DNA from: Takakia lepidozioides
Lineage: Eukaryota > Streptophyta > Takakiopsida > Takakiales > Takakiaceae
DNA length: 64,000 bases
NCBI GenBank assembly: GCA_030704615.1
Contig: CM060734.1
Coordinates: 496,001-560,000 of the forward strand
Direction of reading: 5' to 3'
The stretch's first letter is position 1; the number at the start of each line of letters is the position of its first letter. The position numbers were made by a program, and so were the translations under genes. A model generated the notes under the pieces. That model had not been told where the DNA came from and made no database searches. It saw only the letters and a program-made list of their open reading frames with translations. Below are positions 1 to 11,449 of the stretch, one piece after another.

Positions 1-1080
1 CAACAGATGGTTGGCCATCGAGATGATTTCGGTTTGCTTTGAGACTTGGCCAGTCTGTTCAATGTACCGTGGAAGAGGGCCCCACAGTAATATGAGATCA
101 ATCAAAATTCGTTCGATGGGCCAATGAGGCGTTCAGTTGTCATCTGGTTTTTGTTCATTGCGAAAAAGAAATCCTGCAATGCGTGCACGGCTATTGCACC
201 CATTGAACGGATGTGGTTGAAGCCCCTCTTTTGCCCGCATGTGCTTGAGCATGTGTGCGACACATGTGCGGAGACACAACAGACGAATAAATCATTTGCC
301 TCCCCATCGACACCAAGCCATTCCATAATGTAATTGAATTTAAATTAATTTTAAGCCAATAAATAGGTTTGCACTGCCTTTCATTGGGGGTTTCTGGCAC
401 ATATCGATTTTGTTTTTGGCTCAATTTTGCTCTGCGGCTTCCAGCATCCCACCACTACTCCCCCGCCAAAATTTGGACCAATCAAAAATGCCCCCAAAAA
501 AAAGTGTTGTCTTCGCTCACTATTGCAGCACTCTCTATGAAAAGTGCATGAAGTTGAACACAAATCAAGTTTGGAGTGCAAAACAAGGAAGAAACAGTGG
601 TTTTGGGTCCAAATAGATGTGGTTATTTTGCACTGCAAGTCACATCAGTGACTAAAGGGCGGCTTTGAGTACTGAGAGACAGAGAGTGTGGGAAAAGGTG
701 GGAAATTCCGACCAAACGAACAACCAACGTAGGTGCCAGAAAATAGAGAGATGACCTTCAGACCAAGGCATGTGATGTGAGTGTGGGAGGCGACCCTCTG
801 CTTCTTTGTAGTTCACTGCACCTCCTCTATCAAACTACACCTCCTCTATCTTCATCCCTGCATTCTTCTAATAAACAGGTCTTTGCCCCTAAAACTCTAT
901 GTAATGATGAGCACCTTCACTCTCCTTCTCAAGCATTTGGGTCGCCCAAGTAGTCTCCCTCTGCTTCTCGATGTATCCGTCAGCCTTCAAATTTGTGCCT
1001 CTCTCTCTGTAGTGAGAAGCAATGGATGTCCCCAAAACCGTCTCTATTTTCTTTATAAAAAACACTTCAAACAGGACCAC
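1..1080. other. no gene recognised
   Basis: Only short overlapping ORFs are open on both strands, with no recognisable domain, no convincing splice structure and no RNA gene. Composition is ordinary and AT-moderate, with a few short homopurine runs. I see nothing further that I can support here. Confidence 0.5.
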
Positions 1081-1460
1081 CCGCACCGCGGTCCCGGCAA
1101 ATAGTACACCTTCACTCCGCACGCCACAACCCCGCACCCTCAAACAAAACCCATAAACGGGACAGGCCATTCGGCGGTCCCGACCTTAATGCTGGCCCGC
1201 GACGGTCGCCCACTTCAACCACAGGGGCAGCCGGCCGCCTACGCGGTCCCCTCAACGGGTGCGAAACGGACGACTTACAGTTGGGACCGCCGACCGCGGC
1301 GGTCCTCAAATACATTTTTTGTCATTGCAAAAACCCGCTATTTTGGGGCCGCCACAGTAATAAGCAAACGCGGTATTCCAGGACCGCCACATTGGCGGTC
1401 CCCAAATATCGCGGATATCGCGGTGTTGAACGGCCGCAATTGATTGGTTGCTCGTGGCGC
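1081..1460. repeat. GC-rich array of GGCGGTCC / GGACCGCC motifs
   Basis: About ten degenerate copies of GCGGTCC or its complement occur in under 400 bases, for example near 1088, 1171, 1236, 1285, 1298, 1346, 1381 and 1394. At 1381-1401 two copies form a perfect inverted repeat with arms GGACCGCCA and TGGCGGTCC around CAT. The array ends about 60 bases before a TATA box. It could be a promoter-proximal binding-site cluster or the end of a GC-rich repeat. The function is inference. Confidence 0.5.
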
Positions 1461-1517
1461 GCCACGTTACGCGATTCTTGTGCGCCACGTCCCGGTCCAA
1501 ACCTAGCGCTCAGCTAG

Positions 1518-1525
1518 TATAAAAG
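1518..1525 (+). promoter_or_regulatory. TATA box upstream of the kinase-like gene
   Basis: TATAAAAG is followed about 25-30 bases later by a pyrimidine-rich TCTCACTCAG stretch suitable as an initiator. The first ATG of the open frame is at 1695, giving a plausible 5' leader of about 145 bases. The motif and spacing are seen directly; promoter activity is inference. Confidence 0.5.
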
Positions 1526-1694
1526 GGCCCAAAGCCCCATCATTCTCACTCAGCCTTTTTTGTGCGAGCAGTTGTTCTAGGGCCTGGGATGCATCGCGTT
1601 CACTGACCATGACAACGCACGCACTAGGGGCTCGAGGTTTGTAGGGTGGGGGAGAAGTTTTTGAAATTTTTTTTGCGTGAGTTAGCATCGGGCA

Positions 1695-2691
1695 ATGTCA
1701 GAATACATGTCCAGCACAGCGGTCGGAAGCTCCTCTGGAAGTAGGGGCAGGGGCAAGGGCAAAAAAAGGAAGCATGGGAGCCAGCGTAATAGCAATCTTC
1801 ACAAAGAAGATTATCCAGGACCGAAGGCGCTTAAGCTGGTAAGGGAGGTGGTGCACGACTACTTCATGAACACGGATCATCAACACTTGCACAATTCGTA
1901 TGTTTTCTACGGCTATGAAGGTTTCCTGAAGTTCCAGACTAATATGGAGAGAAGAATGCGGGTGGCTATGGCAGGGGATGAATGGGCCGAGGATCGGAAT
2001 AAACCGAAATTCGATCAATGGGTGGAGAGTTGGGCACAAGATGCGACGTGGAACACGCCGCAACTCGTGGAAATAATTGTTAAGAGACCAGAAGAAGGGC
2101 GACGGCCATCTTCGGAAAAGGAATTGTTTTCGCGTGTGGATTGGTGGTTTGGTATGTCGACGACTTATTCGAAGAACAAAACCAGGATTGCCCCTTGGAA
2201 GACGGACAGGTTTGCGCCCAATGAGGGCCTCAGTATCCTCTTCATCAACAAAAACGCAACCATTCACCAACTAGATAAGGCCAAAGAAGGAGGTTATGGT
2301 CGAATTCAGAAGGTGAGAATTGAAGGAGACGGAAGGATTCATACGGGTTGGGCTTTAGCGGGAAAAATGCCCAAAGATTCCAATCCAGAAATAGCCAGAT
2401 GCGAGTTTGAGCATGAGGCCATGGCAGTGCAATTCTCCCACTTTGGAGTTGTAAAGTTTATTGCTGCGCATCCACAAACGTGAGAGGTTACTCAATCTGG
2501 TGGAATGGGGGGACCATACGCGAAATGTTGGCAATTGATAAAAATGGTCAAGTGATGAGAGGGACCACCGGGAATTGTTGAGATTGCATGGGACGCCGAA
2601 GGATGTGGAGAAAGTGTACAGGATGGTGCCCAATTAGCCAACATATTTTTGCTGGAGAAGATCTTACCTTATGAAGGACTTGCTTGCTCCA
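1695..2691 (+). pseudogene. protein-kinase-like gene, frameshifted and split by an LTR retrotransposon
   Basis: The frame from ATG 1695 runs 262 codons to TGA at 2481. The N-terminus is basic and Gly/Ser-rich (RGRGKGKKRKHG, a possible nuclear signal), followed by about 150 residues I do not recognise. From about residue 195 it looks like a kinase N-lobe: a Gly-rich loop GGYGRIQKV (G199, G200, G202), a candidate ATP-binding lysine in WALAGK (K224), a helix-C-like acidic stretch, and HFGVVKF. After a one-base frame change near 2480 a hinge-like segment YSIWWNGGTIREML follows in another frame, and further shifts precede the break at 2691. After the element, the joined sequence reads CLLHTMVMA, compatible with helix E, but no HxD catalytic loop is found downstream. 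The family assignment rests on motif order only. It is non-functional as it stands. Confidence 0.5.
2687..2691. repeat. target-site duplication of element 1, left copy
   Basis: CTCCA directly precedes the TG end of the left LTR. The identical CTCCA is at 15829-15833 directly after the CA end of the right LTR. A 5-bp duplication is typical of Ty3/gypsy integration and fixes both element borders. Confidence 0.9.
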
Positions 2692-3610
2692 TGTCGAGCG
2701 GCTTTTACTCACCCATCCCTTCGCTATCCGAGGTGGAAACTCCAAGATAGAAGAGTTGGATATCTCTAAGCACTCAGCCCGCTCAGAACAATCAGTCATG
2801 ACCTGCAGCTAGTGAATCATGGTTGTGCTTCCTATTTGTATTCCTTCTTGCCTTCATGTTATCAATTTATCTTACCGTGTATACTGAAGCATCAGATTGC
2901 TTCAGTATCTACTAAGTTCCCGTTAATCATGCATTCATTCCACAGCTTCACTCATGTCTCTCTACACAGTGTGATTATATCGAATAAGTATCAAATTATG
3001 ATTTATCAGGTATCAGGCCAATGCCATGGTGACTCTAATCTGCCCTACAGTATCACTACAGCTTTGCATGTAACAAGCATCTACTATTCATCTTCCCTCC
3101 TCCTCCGTGCTCTCGTTTTTGCTCTCCGACTGATCTCCTCTCATGCATGATCCAAAAGCGCTCCCCGTGAAGTGATCCCCTTCCCGTTGCCGCTCTCCTA
3201 AACTACCCGCAAGTTGTTCTAACCACCTAACTAACTAACCGTCACCCCTGAAGTAACACGTTCCCTCTGCAGATGTCGTTCCCTCACAGTCGTTCCCTGT
3301 CAATGATAACTGTTCCCCATGTACTGTGACTAGCTGTGCGAAACTATGGCGGGCTGTGACTGGCTGTGTAAAGTTGTGCGAAGCTGTGGCGGGCTGTAAC
3401 TGGTTGTGTAAAGCTGTGCGAAGCTGTGCCGGGCTGTGTGAAGCTGTGGCAGGCTGTGTCGGGTTGTGATTGGCTGTGTTGGGCTGTGTAACCCCCCCTA
3501 AAGCCTGCAGCTGCCACCCCTAAAGCTCCTGTTGGTCTCAGTCTGCGCAAAAATTAAGGGTACCCCACAGAACCCGTAAAAGTGTCTAAGTCCCAAGCAG
3601 CCCTCTAACA
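2692..3610 (-). repeat. 3' LTR of element 1
   Basis: 919 bp, TGTCGAGCGG... to ...CCTCTAACA on the plus strand, matching 14849-15828. It contains a GGCTGTG/AAGCTGTG minisatellite (about 3345-3490), which differs in copy number between the two LTRs and explains the 61-bp length difference. Confidence 0.92.
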
Positions 3611-3627
3611 TTACCCCTCCCCCTCTC
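3611..3627 (-). promoter_or_regulatory. polypurine tract of element 1
   Basis: The minus strand reads GAGAGGGGGAGGGGTAA directly against the 3' LTR. This is the expected position and composition for plus-strand cDNA priming. Element 2 has the same tract at 44501-44517. Confidence 0.85.
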
Positions 3628-3648
3628 AAAAAGCCGTATCCTCACGGT

Positions 3649-6600
3649 TTACTGTTTGGGATTAGCAAACCTTTGTGAGCGAGCACCCTTCTGACGGTGA
3701 GAGTCTCGTGAAGGACTCCGTGTGCGAGCCCGAGTCCTGTTACTGGCTGATGGAGATGATTGAGCACTACCTGGAAATGTCTGACCCTCCTTTGGCTGAT
3801 AACGAGGTAACCTCTCAGGCATAGGAGATCCCCGTCGTTTCTTCTCTGCCATCTGAAGTGCATAGTCCAAATTTATCGGAAGAAACAGTAGTATCAGAAT
3901 CCTCGTCCCCCCTTAGGTGTTTTAACGGCCAAACTTTAAGTGGAATCCTGTGTGGCATACAATGTGGTCCCACCATGTCTGGAAGTTTAAACTGTACAAC
4001 TTGCTGTAAGCGTTTGCAAGCAAAATTAGTGAACACCCTGAACTCCTTATCCGTATAGGTGAGAGATGTGCCAATGACTTTGGAACAGTGTAAGTATGTC
4101 CAGGCTTCATGTCCCTTGAAGAAAATATCCTCAGGGCCGAATTTTTGTGTTGTCAAATTGTTCCAAGCCGAATTAAACCATGAACGAAGTTGTGAATCCT
4201 TTTGCATCATGACTTTTGCATCATATAGGTACATATGAGGTGACACTGAAGGTAAAACCCAATGATCCCCACTGGAATAACTCAGAAATCGTGATTGCAT
4301 CTTCTGCTGCTCAATGTGATAGCGTGCCAGAAAACAAGCAGCATGGTATAATCCACAGCCCATGACAATACTAGATACCTCCTTTGTCTTGGTATAGATG
4401 TACCCATGTACAACCTGGAAGGCAATTAATTCCTTCAGCATGGTACATGCCTCAGACCAGTACCTGGCAAAGTGATGATCCTCAATGGGTCGATTGTTCG
4501 GAAGAACCTTTAATCCGAGTTGCCACCGGCAACCAAATGCGCATGATCTGGTAGTAATGTGCCAATGACTGCGGAGGACTAAATTCCTTCCAAGCCAAAT
4601 CCAACATAATGGGAATTTGGTTGAAGGGCATAATCATAGCCCGACTGTACTCCCATGCAGCAGGAGTCTTAGGTGGGTTAAAAGCAGCATCCCCCATACC
4701 TCAGGCTGTGGTGTGGCTGTAGTAACAACATGTTCAGCTACCTGCACAGCCGCCTGCTGTGGTATTGGTACCACTGGCCCTTCTACCACAGGCATCTCCT
4801 GCGAAGAAGACTGAAAAATTAGAGTCCTAGCATGTAAATAAGTAGCCATCAGCTGCTCCTCAGGAACAAAGACTCTTTCGTCAATATTTGAACTCATGTC
4901 ATCCACTTGAGTCTGCAGGCCTTCCACGTCCTCCTGTAGCTCCGCTATTCTACTGTAGACATTGTCTATAGTAGTTGTGGCAATGTTCTGCACCTGCAAT
5001 CTGAGCTCATTCATCTCGCCCTGGGTGAGTTTCCGTGGTGTTTTGCCTTCTACCGGCCTTTGTGCTAACCAGACCTGCATAAGGTGGTTATCCACCAAGT
5101 CGTGTGTGGCACCCCTGAGAGTCTGCTCCTCTGTGAGTCTGTACACATCTAACTGTTGCTATAAAACCTCCATGCGCTTCGCATGAGGTTCAATCAGACC
5201 CGCATAGGCAGCAGCCAGATTATTGGCTTCCTTCCGAGCTTTGTTAGCCACAGAGATACGACATACCTTCTGGCCTGGGAAGTCCCCCTTTGTAAGTGGG
5301 AGACTGTTAACCATTTCTATTGACCATGACTGTTTGTTGCAACTCTAGGATGTACCTCTCTTGGTCAGCCTCAACCTGTCGGTATTGTTTGAAAGTATTC
5401 TCATTGCGACAGATTGTATTTTTCATATCAACAATGAGTTTCGCTTGCTCTATTATCTCAGCTTCTGCCCTCATACATATCTCCCCTTGTCTGTTAACTT
5501 CTAATGCAGTTTGCTCAAGAATAGTTGTGAGTGTAGCACATTGTATGGTCATCTTCTCATGTACCGCCTCCAACTCTGTATGTAGTACATTCACTTCTTG
5601 CAACTTGCCCTCATGCTTCACCTGCAATTGGTATAACTGTTGCTTATGTGCTTCATGCAACTGGTCCTGCTTGAGGCCTGCTTCAATCAAATGTCCCTTG
5701 GCCAACTGCAAAGCAGCCTTTGTGTCCTCCAACTTTTGCTGTAACTTGAGATTGACCTCCTCATCTACCTTGTTAGCACACTCAGTGGCAATTCAAGCCT
5801 CAAACTCCTTCCTGAGTTCCTCCCTCAAAGCTGCCAATTGGGTAGATGGAACATGGGATTTCACATAAGTGCCCAACAAATTAAGTGTCATGCTTATGGA
5901 ACTCATAAGCATGGCCTGCTGAGGGTCATCATGGTGAACTTGCTGCTGTTCTCCCTGATCCTCCATAGTGTGATGCCTCACCAACCATTCAGGCCATTGC
6001 CCCACCAAATTCTCTTCCTGAACCACCTCATCCTCCACAGGTGCTGTAGTGTCCTTATATTCTACCCCTGGTACCTCCGTCACATGTGTGGGTATTACAT
6101 GTACAGCAGGGTTTTCCCTGGACAAACGCTGCACCTCTAGAACCACTGATTCCCTTACCAAGCCAGAGTTTTCATAGAGAAGGTCACCCTTCTCAATTTC
6201 AGCCACGACATGCTCTGTAGTGGGAATGTCCAACCTTTCTCCGTCCAGAGCAATTGGGGGTGGTGTCACAGCATGTTCTAACTGTGGAACCTCTAAGACA
6301 ACTGAGTCAACTGGCTGTGGTGGCTGTGGTACCAAATTGACTTCGTCTTCCCTCTCCGAAGGTCGTGCTTCCAATAATAACAGTCCCCTATGCTGCTGTG
6401 CCCCATCCTACACAAGAGCTTGGGAAACATCATCTTGTGGTTTCCGTGAAGCTAGTGGATCCACCACTACAGTCATACCCCGCTTCTGTCTCTTAGACTG
6501 GTGTTGCCCTGCCAGTCCACCCTCACTATGTGAAGAGCCCTGCTCTTCAATTGCAGTGGTTACTGCCTCAAACACTCCCAGAATGATTTGGGCAATGACT

Positions 6601-7390
6601 GGACCAGACACAATGATCGGAGACTTAGTAGCAGTGCCCTGTAACCTCTTCATCTCGTCCACCAGACCTCCGCCCAAGCTACATCCTCTCCCCTCAAAGC
6701 TTTCAAGATCTCCTCTGTGAATGACCTGCTCAAATATTGTTGGTTTTGTTTCATGGCAAACAGAACGTTCAATATTTGGCCAACTTCTCTGAGCCCTGGG
6801 TACTCAGCTTTGGTACAAGCGTAACCTTGAGTCTTAAAGAAACTCCCTTCTTGGAACAAATTCCCTATCTGCAATCTTGCCCTGTGCTCATCCACATCCA
6901 CATGACCTGATGACAAATCAAACAATTGCTGCAGGTACTGGGGAGTAATTTCTATATCTACTCCCCTCACCTGGGTAACTCCCGTCCGAGGCTCAAAGTT
7001 CCGAAGAAATTGAATCATATACTGCCGATGATGCAAGGACCAGTCCTTGCGTAGCAGCCCCTCCAATCGCAACTCCCTTAGCAGCTGCACTGCCTGCGGT
7101 GCTGCAATTGTTTGCTTCTGCAGAATCGTGGTGCTCTTCATCCTGATATCCTCCATTCCCCTCACTCTCTTCATTCTAGACAAACAAAAAGGCTTTGTTT
7201 GAAACAGCTGAAGGAAAGCTTGCAGGGCACAGAGCATGAAGGTATGGTTGGCACAGAATGGAACAGGTAAGTGCGTGTAAGCCTGTGGGGCTTGCAAGTA
7301 TCGAGTGAGAGAAAATGTACTCTCAATTCGTCCGTCCTTGCGCCACTGCGTGAGAAGTAAAGCGAGTGTGTAATCCGTTACATCCGCCAT
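3649..7390 (-). pseudogene. extra ORF downstream of integrase (element 1), broken
   Basis: About 1,250 codons between the integrase and the polypurine tract. The start at 7390 is chosen because MADVTDYTLALLLTQ aligns with MEELTDYTLAILLTQ of element 2. In order: an N-terminal region with helical segments and ITPQYLQQLFDL, a Pro/Glu-rich region, a long Gln/Glu-rich coiled coil (about 5300-5730 and 4634-5146), a conserved globular part with VVHGYIYTKTKEV and SSGDHWVLPSVSPHMYLYD, and a basic Ser/Arg/Pro tail ending at 3649. Open pieces lie at 6650-7516, 6408-6677, 5793-6374, 5307-5732, 4634-5146, 3815-4441 and 3649-3870, so several indels or stops break it. I do not recognise the family. No signal peptide or membrane segment suggests an envelope. 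The N-terminal wording is faintly like plant retroelement-associated 'putative plant transposon protein' domains, which is speculative. Confidence 0.6.
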
Positions 7391-7954
7391 AGCTACAAAG
7401 CTAGTGCTTTGATTGCCCCTCCCGTCGAGACACTGGCTATTTGGAGCCACCCCGACTCTTCCGCTCATAACATTCCCTATTTCTTGTTCTTGTTTCTTGG
7501 AGGGAACCACCTGCATGTAATTCGCACTCCTTATTGGCTGTTACCTGCTTATTTAACTTCTTAATTTCACCCCTCTCCGTGGACATTCCCACCTGGAATG
7601 TCCAGTGGGACAGCACATGTGGCATAGGTTCCTCTTTCTTGTACTCGGAAAGTGTTCCGTTACCCTTACTCTGAATGCATTAATGGGCCCACAAATAGTC
7701 TTAGCGGCTGTACCGGGTAGGTACTTTGACGGCCCGATTTGTCTTCTTCCATGATGAGACCCACTCTTACAATCGATGCAGTGCGGTGTGCTTCGCCTTA
7801 GTGGCCACGTGTCTTTTTCTAGACATGCCCCCGACTTCCCCTCTCCGCGTGGCATATTCTCCAAGTTTGACTTCCAAACTTCTTCTTCACTTGATGGCCA
7901 CTTTTCTGACGTTAATTCGCGTCCACCTGTCACTGACCCTATGGACTGTGTAAC

Positions 7955-8115
7955 CTGCATGGGTTGTGTTGGGCTGTGACAGGCTGTGTGGCACTGTGGT
8001 GGGCTGTGATAGGCTGTGTCACGCTGTGATGGGCTGTGATAGGTTGTGTCACGCCGTGTTGGGCTGTGATAGGCTGTGTCACGCTGTGTTGGGCTGTGAT
8101 AGGCTGTGATAGCTA
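7955..8115. repeat. GGCTGTG-type minisatellite after the integrase of element 1
   Basis: Tandem copies of a roughly 30-bp unit built from GGGCTGTGATAGGCTGTGTC and CACGCTGTG. On the coding strand it reads as repeated (I/D)TAYHS-like decapeptides. The same word family also occurs inside the LTRs, about 4.5 kb away. Confidence 0.85.
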
Positions 8116-9841
8116 TGCGAATACCTGTACTTCCCGCCCTGGTCATACACGCTCGGCTTAGCGACAAGTGCTCCATACTCCGTTGGTATCACTGGCGCAG
8201 CCCGTGACTGTTTTTGCGTTTCAATATGCAAATCATGCTGCAATGGTTTGTCATAGATACCACTGTACTCCTTCAACTTATTGGCATTGACTCTTCCCAG
8301 CATTTCTTTGTTAATGGTTTGTAGCATGGCGGTGTTATTATCATACATCTTCTGTATGACATAAGGTCCTTTCCATGGTGATTTAAGCTTAGAAGCTTTA
8401 ATCTTCCCCTTCTTCTGCAACCACAGTACCAAATCTCCCAACTTAAAAGTCTTTAATTTACCTTCATCAAACTGATCCTTCCTCTTCATCTGAATTCTGG
8501 TCATGTTATCAGCTGCATCAGCACGTACTTCTTCCACATGGTATAATTCATGTTTCCTGACCTTAATTGAATCTTCCAATTCCATTCTCCTTCCCCATTC
8601 AGTTCTCATGGTAGGTAACAAGAATTCCACTGGAAGTAAAGCTTCCATACCATAAACTAATTGGAATGGTGTATACTTAGTGGTGACTTTATATGAGTCT
8701 TGTATGACCACAAAGCTGTCAGCAGCTTTGTATCCCAATCTGTTCTGTTTGCATTGACTATCTTAGCCAAGATAGTACATAGTATTTTGTTGGTAGCCTC
8801 TGCCTGCCCATTACCCTGTGGGTAATATGTTGCACTCTTCCTATGCACAATCATGAACTCTTTAGTCAATAGTTCAATGGTCTCATTAATGAAGTGACTT
8901 CCCTGGTCACTGATAAATTTCAGGGGACAGCCAAATCGTGTAAGTATGTTCTCATACAGAACCTTGCTGTGGACTTAGCTGTGTTGTCCCTCAGAGCTTT
9001 AGCTTCCATCCACTTTGTAGTATAATCAGTGGTTGTGATTATATACTTGTTTTGTGTGTTCTTGGCTGGTGGGTTAATTGGTCCAACAAAGTCTAGTCCC
9101 CATTTCTGAAATGGTTCAGTAGACATCGTAGGATGCAAAGCCATCTTCCCAGATCTCTGCAAAGGTCCTAGCCTCTGACACTCATCACAACTCTGACAAT
9201 ACTTGTGTACATCCTTGAACAAAGTAGGCCACCAGTAACCTGCAAGTAGTATCTTTCTACTGGTAGTCTCTTCTCCAAAATGACCTCCAGCCACTCCTTT
9301 ATGAACTTCCTCCAAAACTTTATTTACTTCATGGTGGTACAAGCATCGTTTAAGTACTCCATCAGGTCCTAGCTTATACATTCTGCCCCCTACCATAGTA
9401 TAAGGTAAAGCCTTGATAGCGATTCTCTTCCTCTGCTCCTTTCCATAACTAGGTGGGCACTGACCATGAGTAAGGTAGTATCTGATTGGCCACTGCCAAT
9501 CTAACCAGTCATCTGCACTTCCCTGCACCTCCACTGCAAATAAACTCGCATCAGGTAATTGGTCGTCTACTCCTATGGCAGGCTCTCCTGTTGATAGGCG
9601 TGACAAGTGATCTGCCACAAGATGCAAACGGCCAGACTTGTAAACAACTTCGAACTCAAACTCGTGCAAGATTATTAACCACCTTGTTATCCTTCCACTT
9701 ATCAAAGGTTTGTTCACCAGATATATCAGAGCCTGGTGATCCACATAAAACATAAATTTTCTTCCCAATAGGTAATGCCTGAATTTCTTGACTGCATAAA
9801 TCATTGCCAGTGCTTCTCTTTCAGTTGTGCTATAGTTCCTT
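8079..9841 (-). pseudogene. RNase H C-terminus and integrase of element 1
   Basis: The part 8920-9804 gives the end of RNase H ([12 protein letters not shown]), then the H2C2 integrase finger ([20 protein letters not shown] ... [11 protein letters not shown]) and the integrase core start [11 protein letters not shown]. The core continues in other frames at 8657-8869 and 8079-8738, with GNGQAEATNK carrying the catalytic Glu and a C-terminal GPYVIQKMYDNNTAML module that binds DNA in related integrases. It lacks a chromodomain. A short deletion relative to element 2 at about 8955 and another near 8695 split the frame, so the enzyme is inactive. Confidence 0.88.
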
Positions 9842-10873
9842 TCAGCTGTTCATCAACCTGCTAGCATAGTACACAGGTGAATCTATATTTCCTGTAATAT
9901 TTTGGGCTAACACTGCTCCCAACGCTTCTCCTGAGGCATCACAGTGAACATGAAATACTACATGCCAGTGAGGGTTAATCAGCACAGGTGTAGTTGTTAC
10001 TGACAATGTAAGTTCCTCAAAAGCCTGTTGACATTCAGCTGTCCATGCAAACACTGCATCTTTCTTCAAAAGCTTGCTCAATGGTGCTGCTATCTGTGCA
10101 TACCGTCTGACAAATCTTCTGTAATAACTGGTTTGTCCAAGGAATCTACTTAGACTCTTAACATTTACTGGTGGTGGAGAGGCTTTAATGGCCTCTATCT
10201 TTCTGGGATCCACAAGAAGTCCCCTCTTACACACAATGTGTCCCAAAAGCACCCCTGAGTTCACACAGAAAGTACACTTCTCTGGATTCAGGCCCAGACC
10301 TCTCATCCTGCATCTGGCCAAACATAACTCCAATTTATGCAAATGCTCATTCTTAGAGCTGTACACACTGAAATCATCCAAGAACACCTGCATGAAATCA
10401 TCCAGATACTCATGAAAAGATTCACTTATCACTCTCTGAAAGGTTGCTGGTGCATTACAAAGTCCAAAAGGCATGACTTTGTATGCATAAGCACCCCAGT
10501 CTGTGATGAAAGCTGTCTTTCCCTAGTCTTCTTCTGCCACTTGCACTTGATTATAACCACTAAAGCCATCCATGAATGAGTACATCTCATGGCCTGCCAC
10601 AGTGTCCAATATCGCTTCTGTGAATGGCAAAGGGAAATGATCTTTCTTCGTGCAAGCATTCAACTTCTTATAGTTCACACAAACTCTCAGTTTACCATTA
10701 TTCTTGGGAACTATCACAATGGGTGACAACCAAGTTGTATACTCTATCGGGTATATAAACTTAGCCTCAGCCAACTTCTTGATCTCTTCTCCAATCTTTT
10801 GTGCATAGTTAGGATTCATTCTATACCATGCCTATTTGATTGGTATTGACCCTGGTTCCAGTTCAATCTTATG
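9842..10873 (-). pseudogene. reverse transcriptase and RNase H start of element 1
   Basis: Open pieces at 10523-10819 and 9842-10474 encode the RT. Visible are KLRVCVNYKKLNACTKKD, FMDGFSGYNQVQVAEED, MPFGLCNAPATFQR, and the catalytic box in FLDDFSVY (FxDD instead of the commoner YxDD). RNase H starts with FHVHCDASGEALGAVL. Element 2 shows that the stops after EIC (about 10876), PIK (about 10833) and AEED (about 10526) replace glutamine codons; all three are TAG. A two-base deletion after RLMNS (about 9848) ends the piece. Confidence 0.92.
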
Positions 10874-11410
10874 CTAACAGATCTCAGGTGGTATCCCTTT
10901 TAGATCCTTGTAGCTCCAAGCAAATACATCTCTGTATTTGATGAACAAACTCTTAGCTTCCTCAAAGAATTCTGGCTCCAAATCAGCCCCTACCTTCACC
11001 ATCCTCGGTTCCTCTTCAGTTCTCACATTCAGTTCTCTCACCTGCTCATCAGCTGTGATTGTCCAACCAGTCACCACTTCATCCTGTAAACTCACAGTGG
11101 CTGGTTCTTCTAGGATTTCCATTTCTCCCTCTCTTTCTTCATAGAAATGTGGTGGATAACTGCTTGTTTCACCCTCAACTGGTGTTGCTGTCACTACACC
11201 ACAGCAGATACCTTTTAAACAACTTAGGCCTTCCAGCTGCAACTCTGCAACCTGCTCCCACTCTGGGTGTGCAGCGAATAGGGTAGCTTCCTGCTCCTCA
11301 TCAAGTTCTCCCCTCCAGTCATACTCCCTGACCCCTCGAGGTCTTCTCGTAGCAAGTAATCTACTAGATTTCTTAGTGGTGATTTGTATCTTGTGCATCC
11401 CATCATGCAC
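10874..11410 (-). pseudogene. protease-RT linker of element 1
   Basis: 178 open codons between the protease and the first RT motif, rich in Glu. It contains the conserved pre-RT segment FIKYRDVFAWSYKDLKGIPP, which in Ty3/gypsy polyproteins lies just before the RT core. It is separated from the protease part upstream by a TAG that is CAG in element 2 (WLK-stop-A versus WLKQA). Confidence 0.8.
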
Positions 11411-11449
11411 AGTTAGTAACTGGGAATTCCAGTCATGGAATACCCTGGC

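Noticed and set aside
7955-8115. CRISPR-like array of regular repeats
   Set aside because: Units are contiguous and degenerate without unique spacers, and the context is a eukaryotic retrotransposon.
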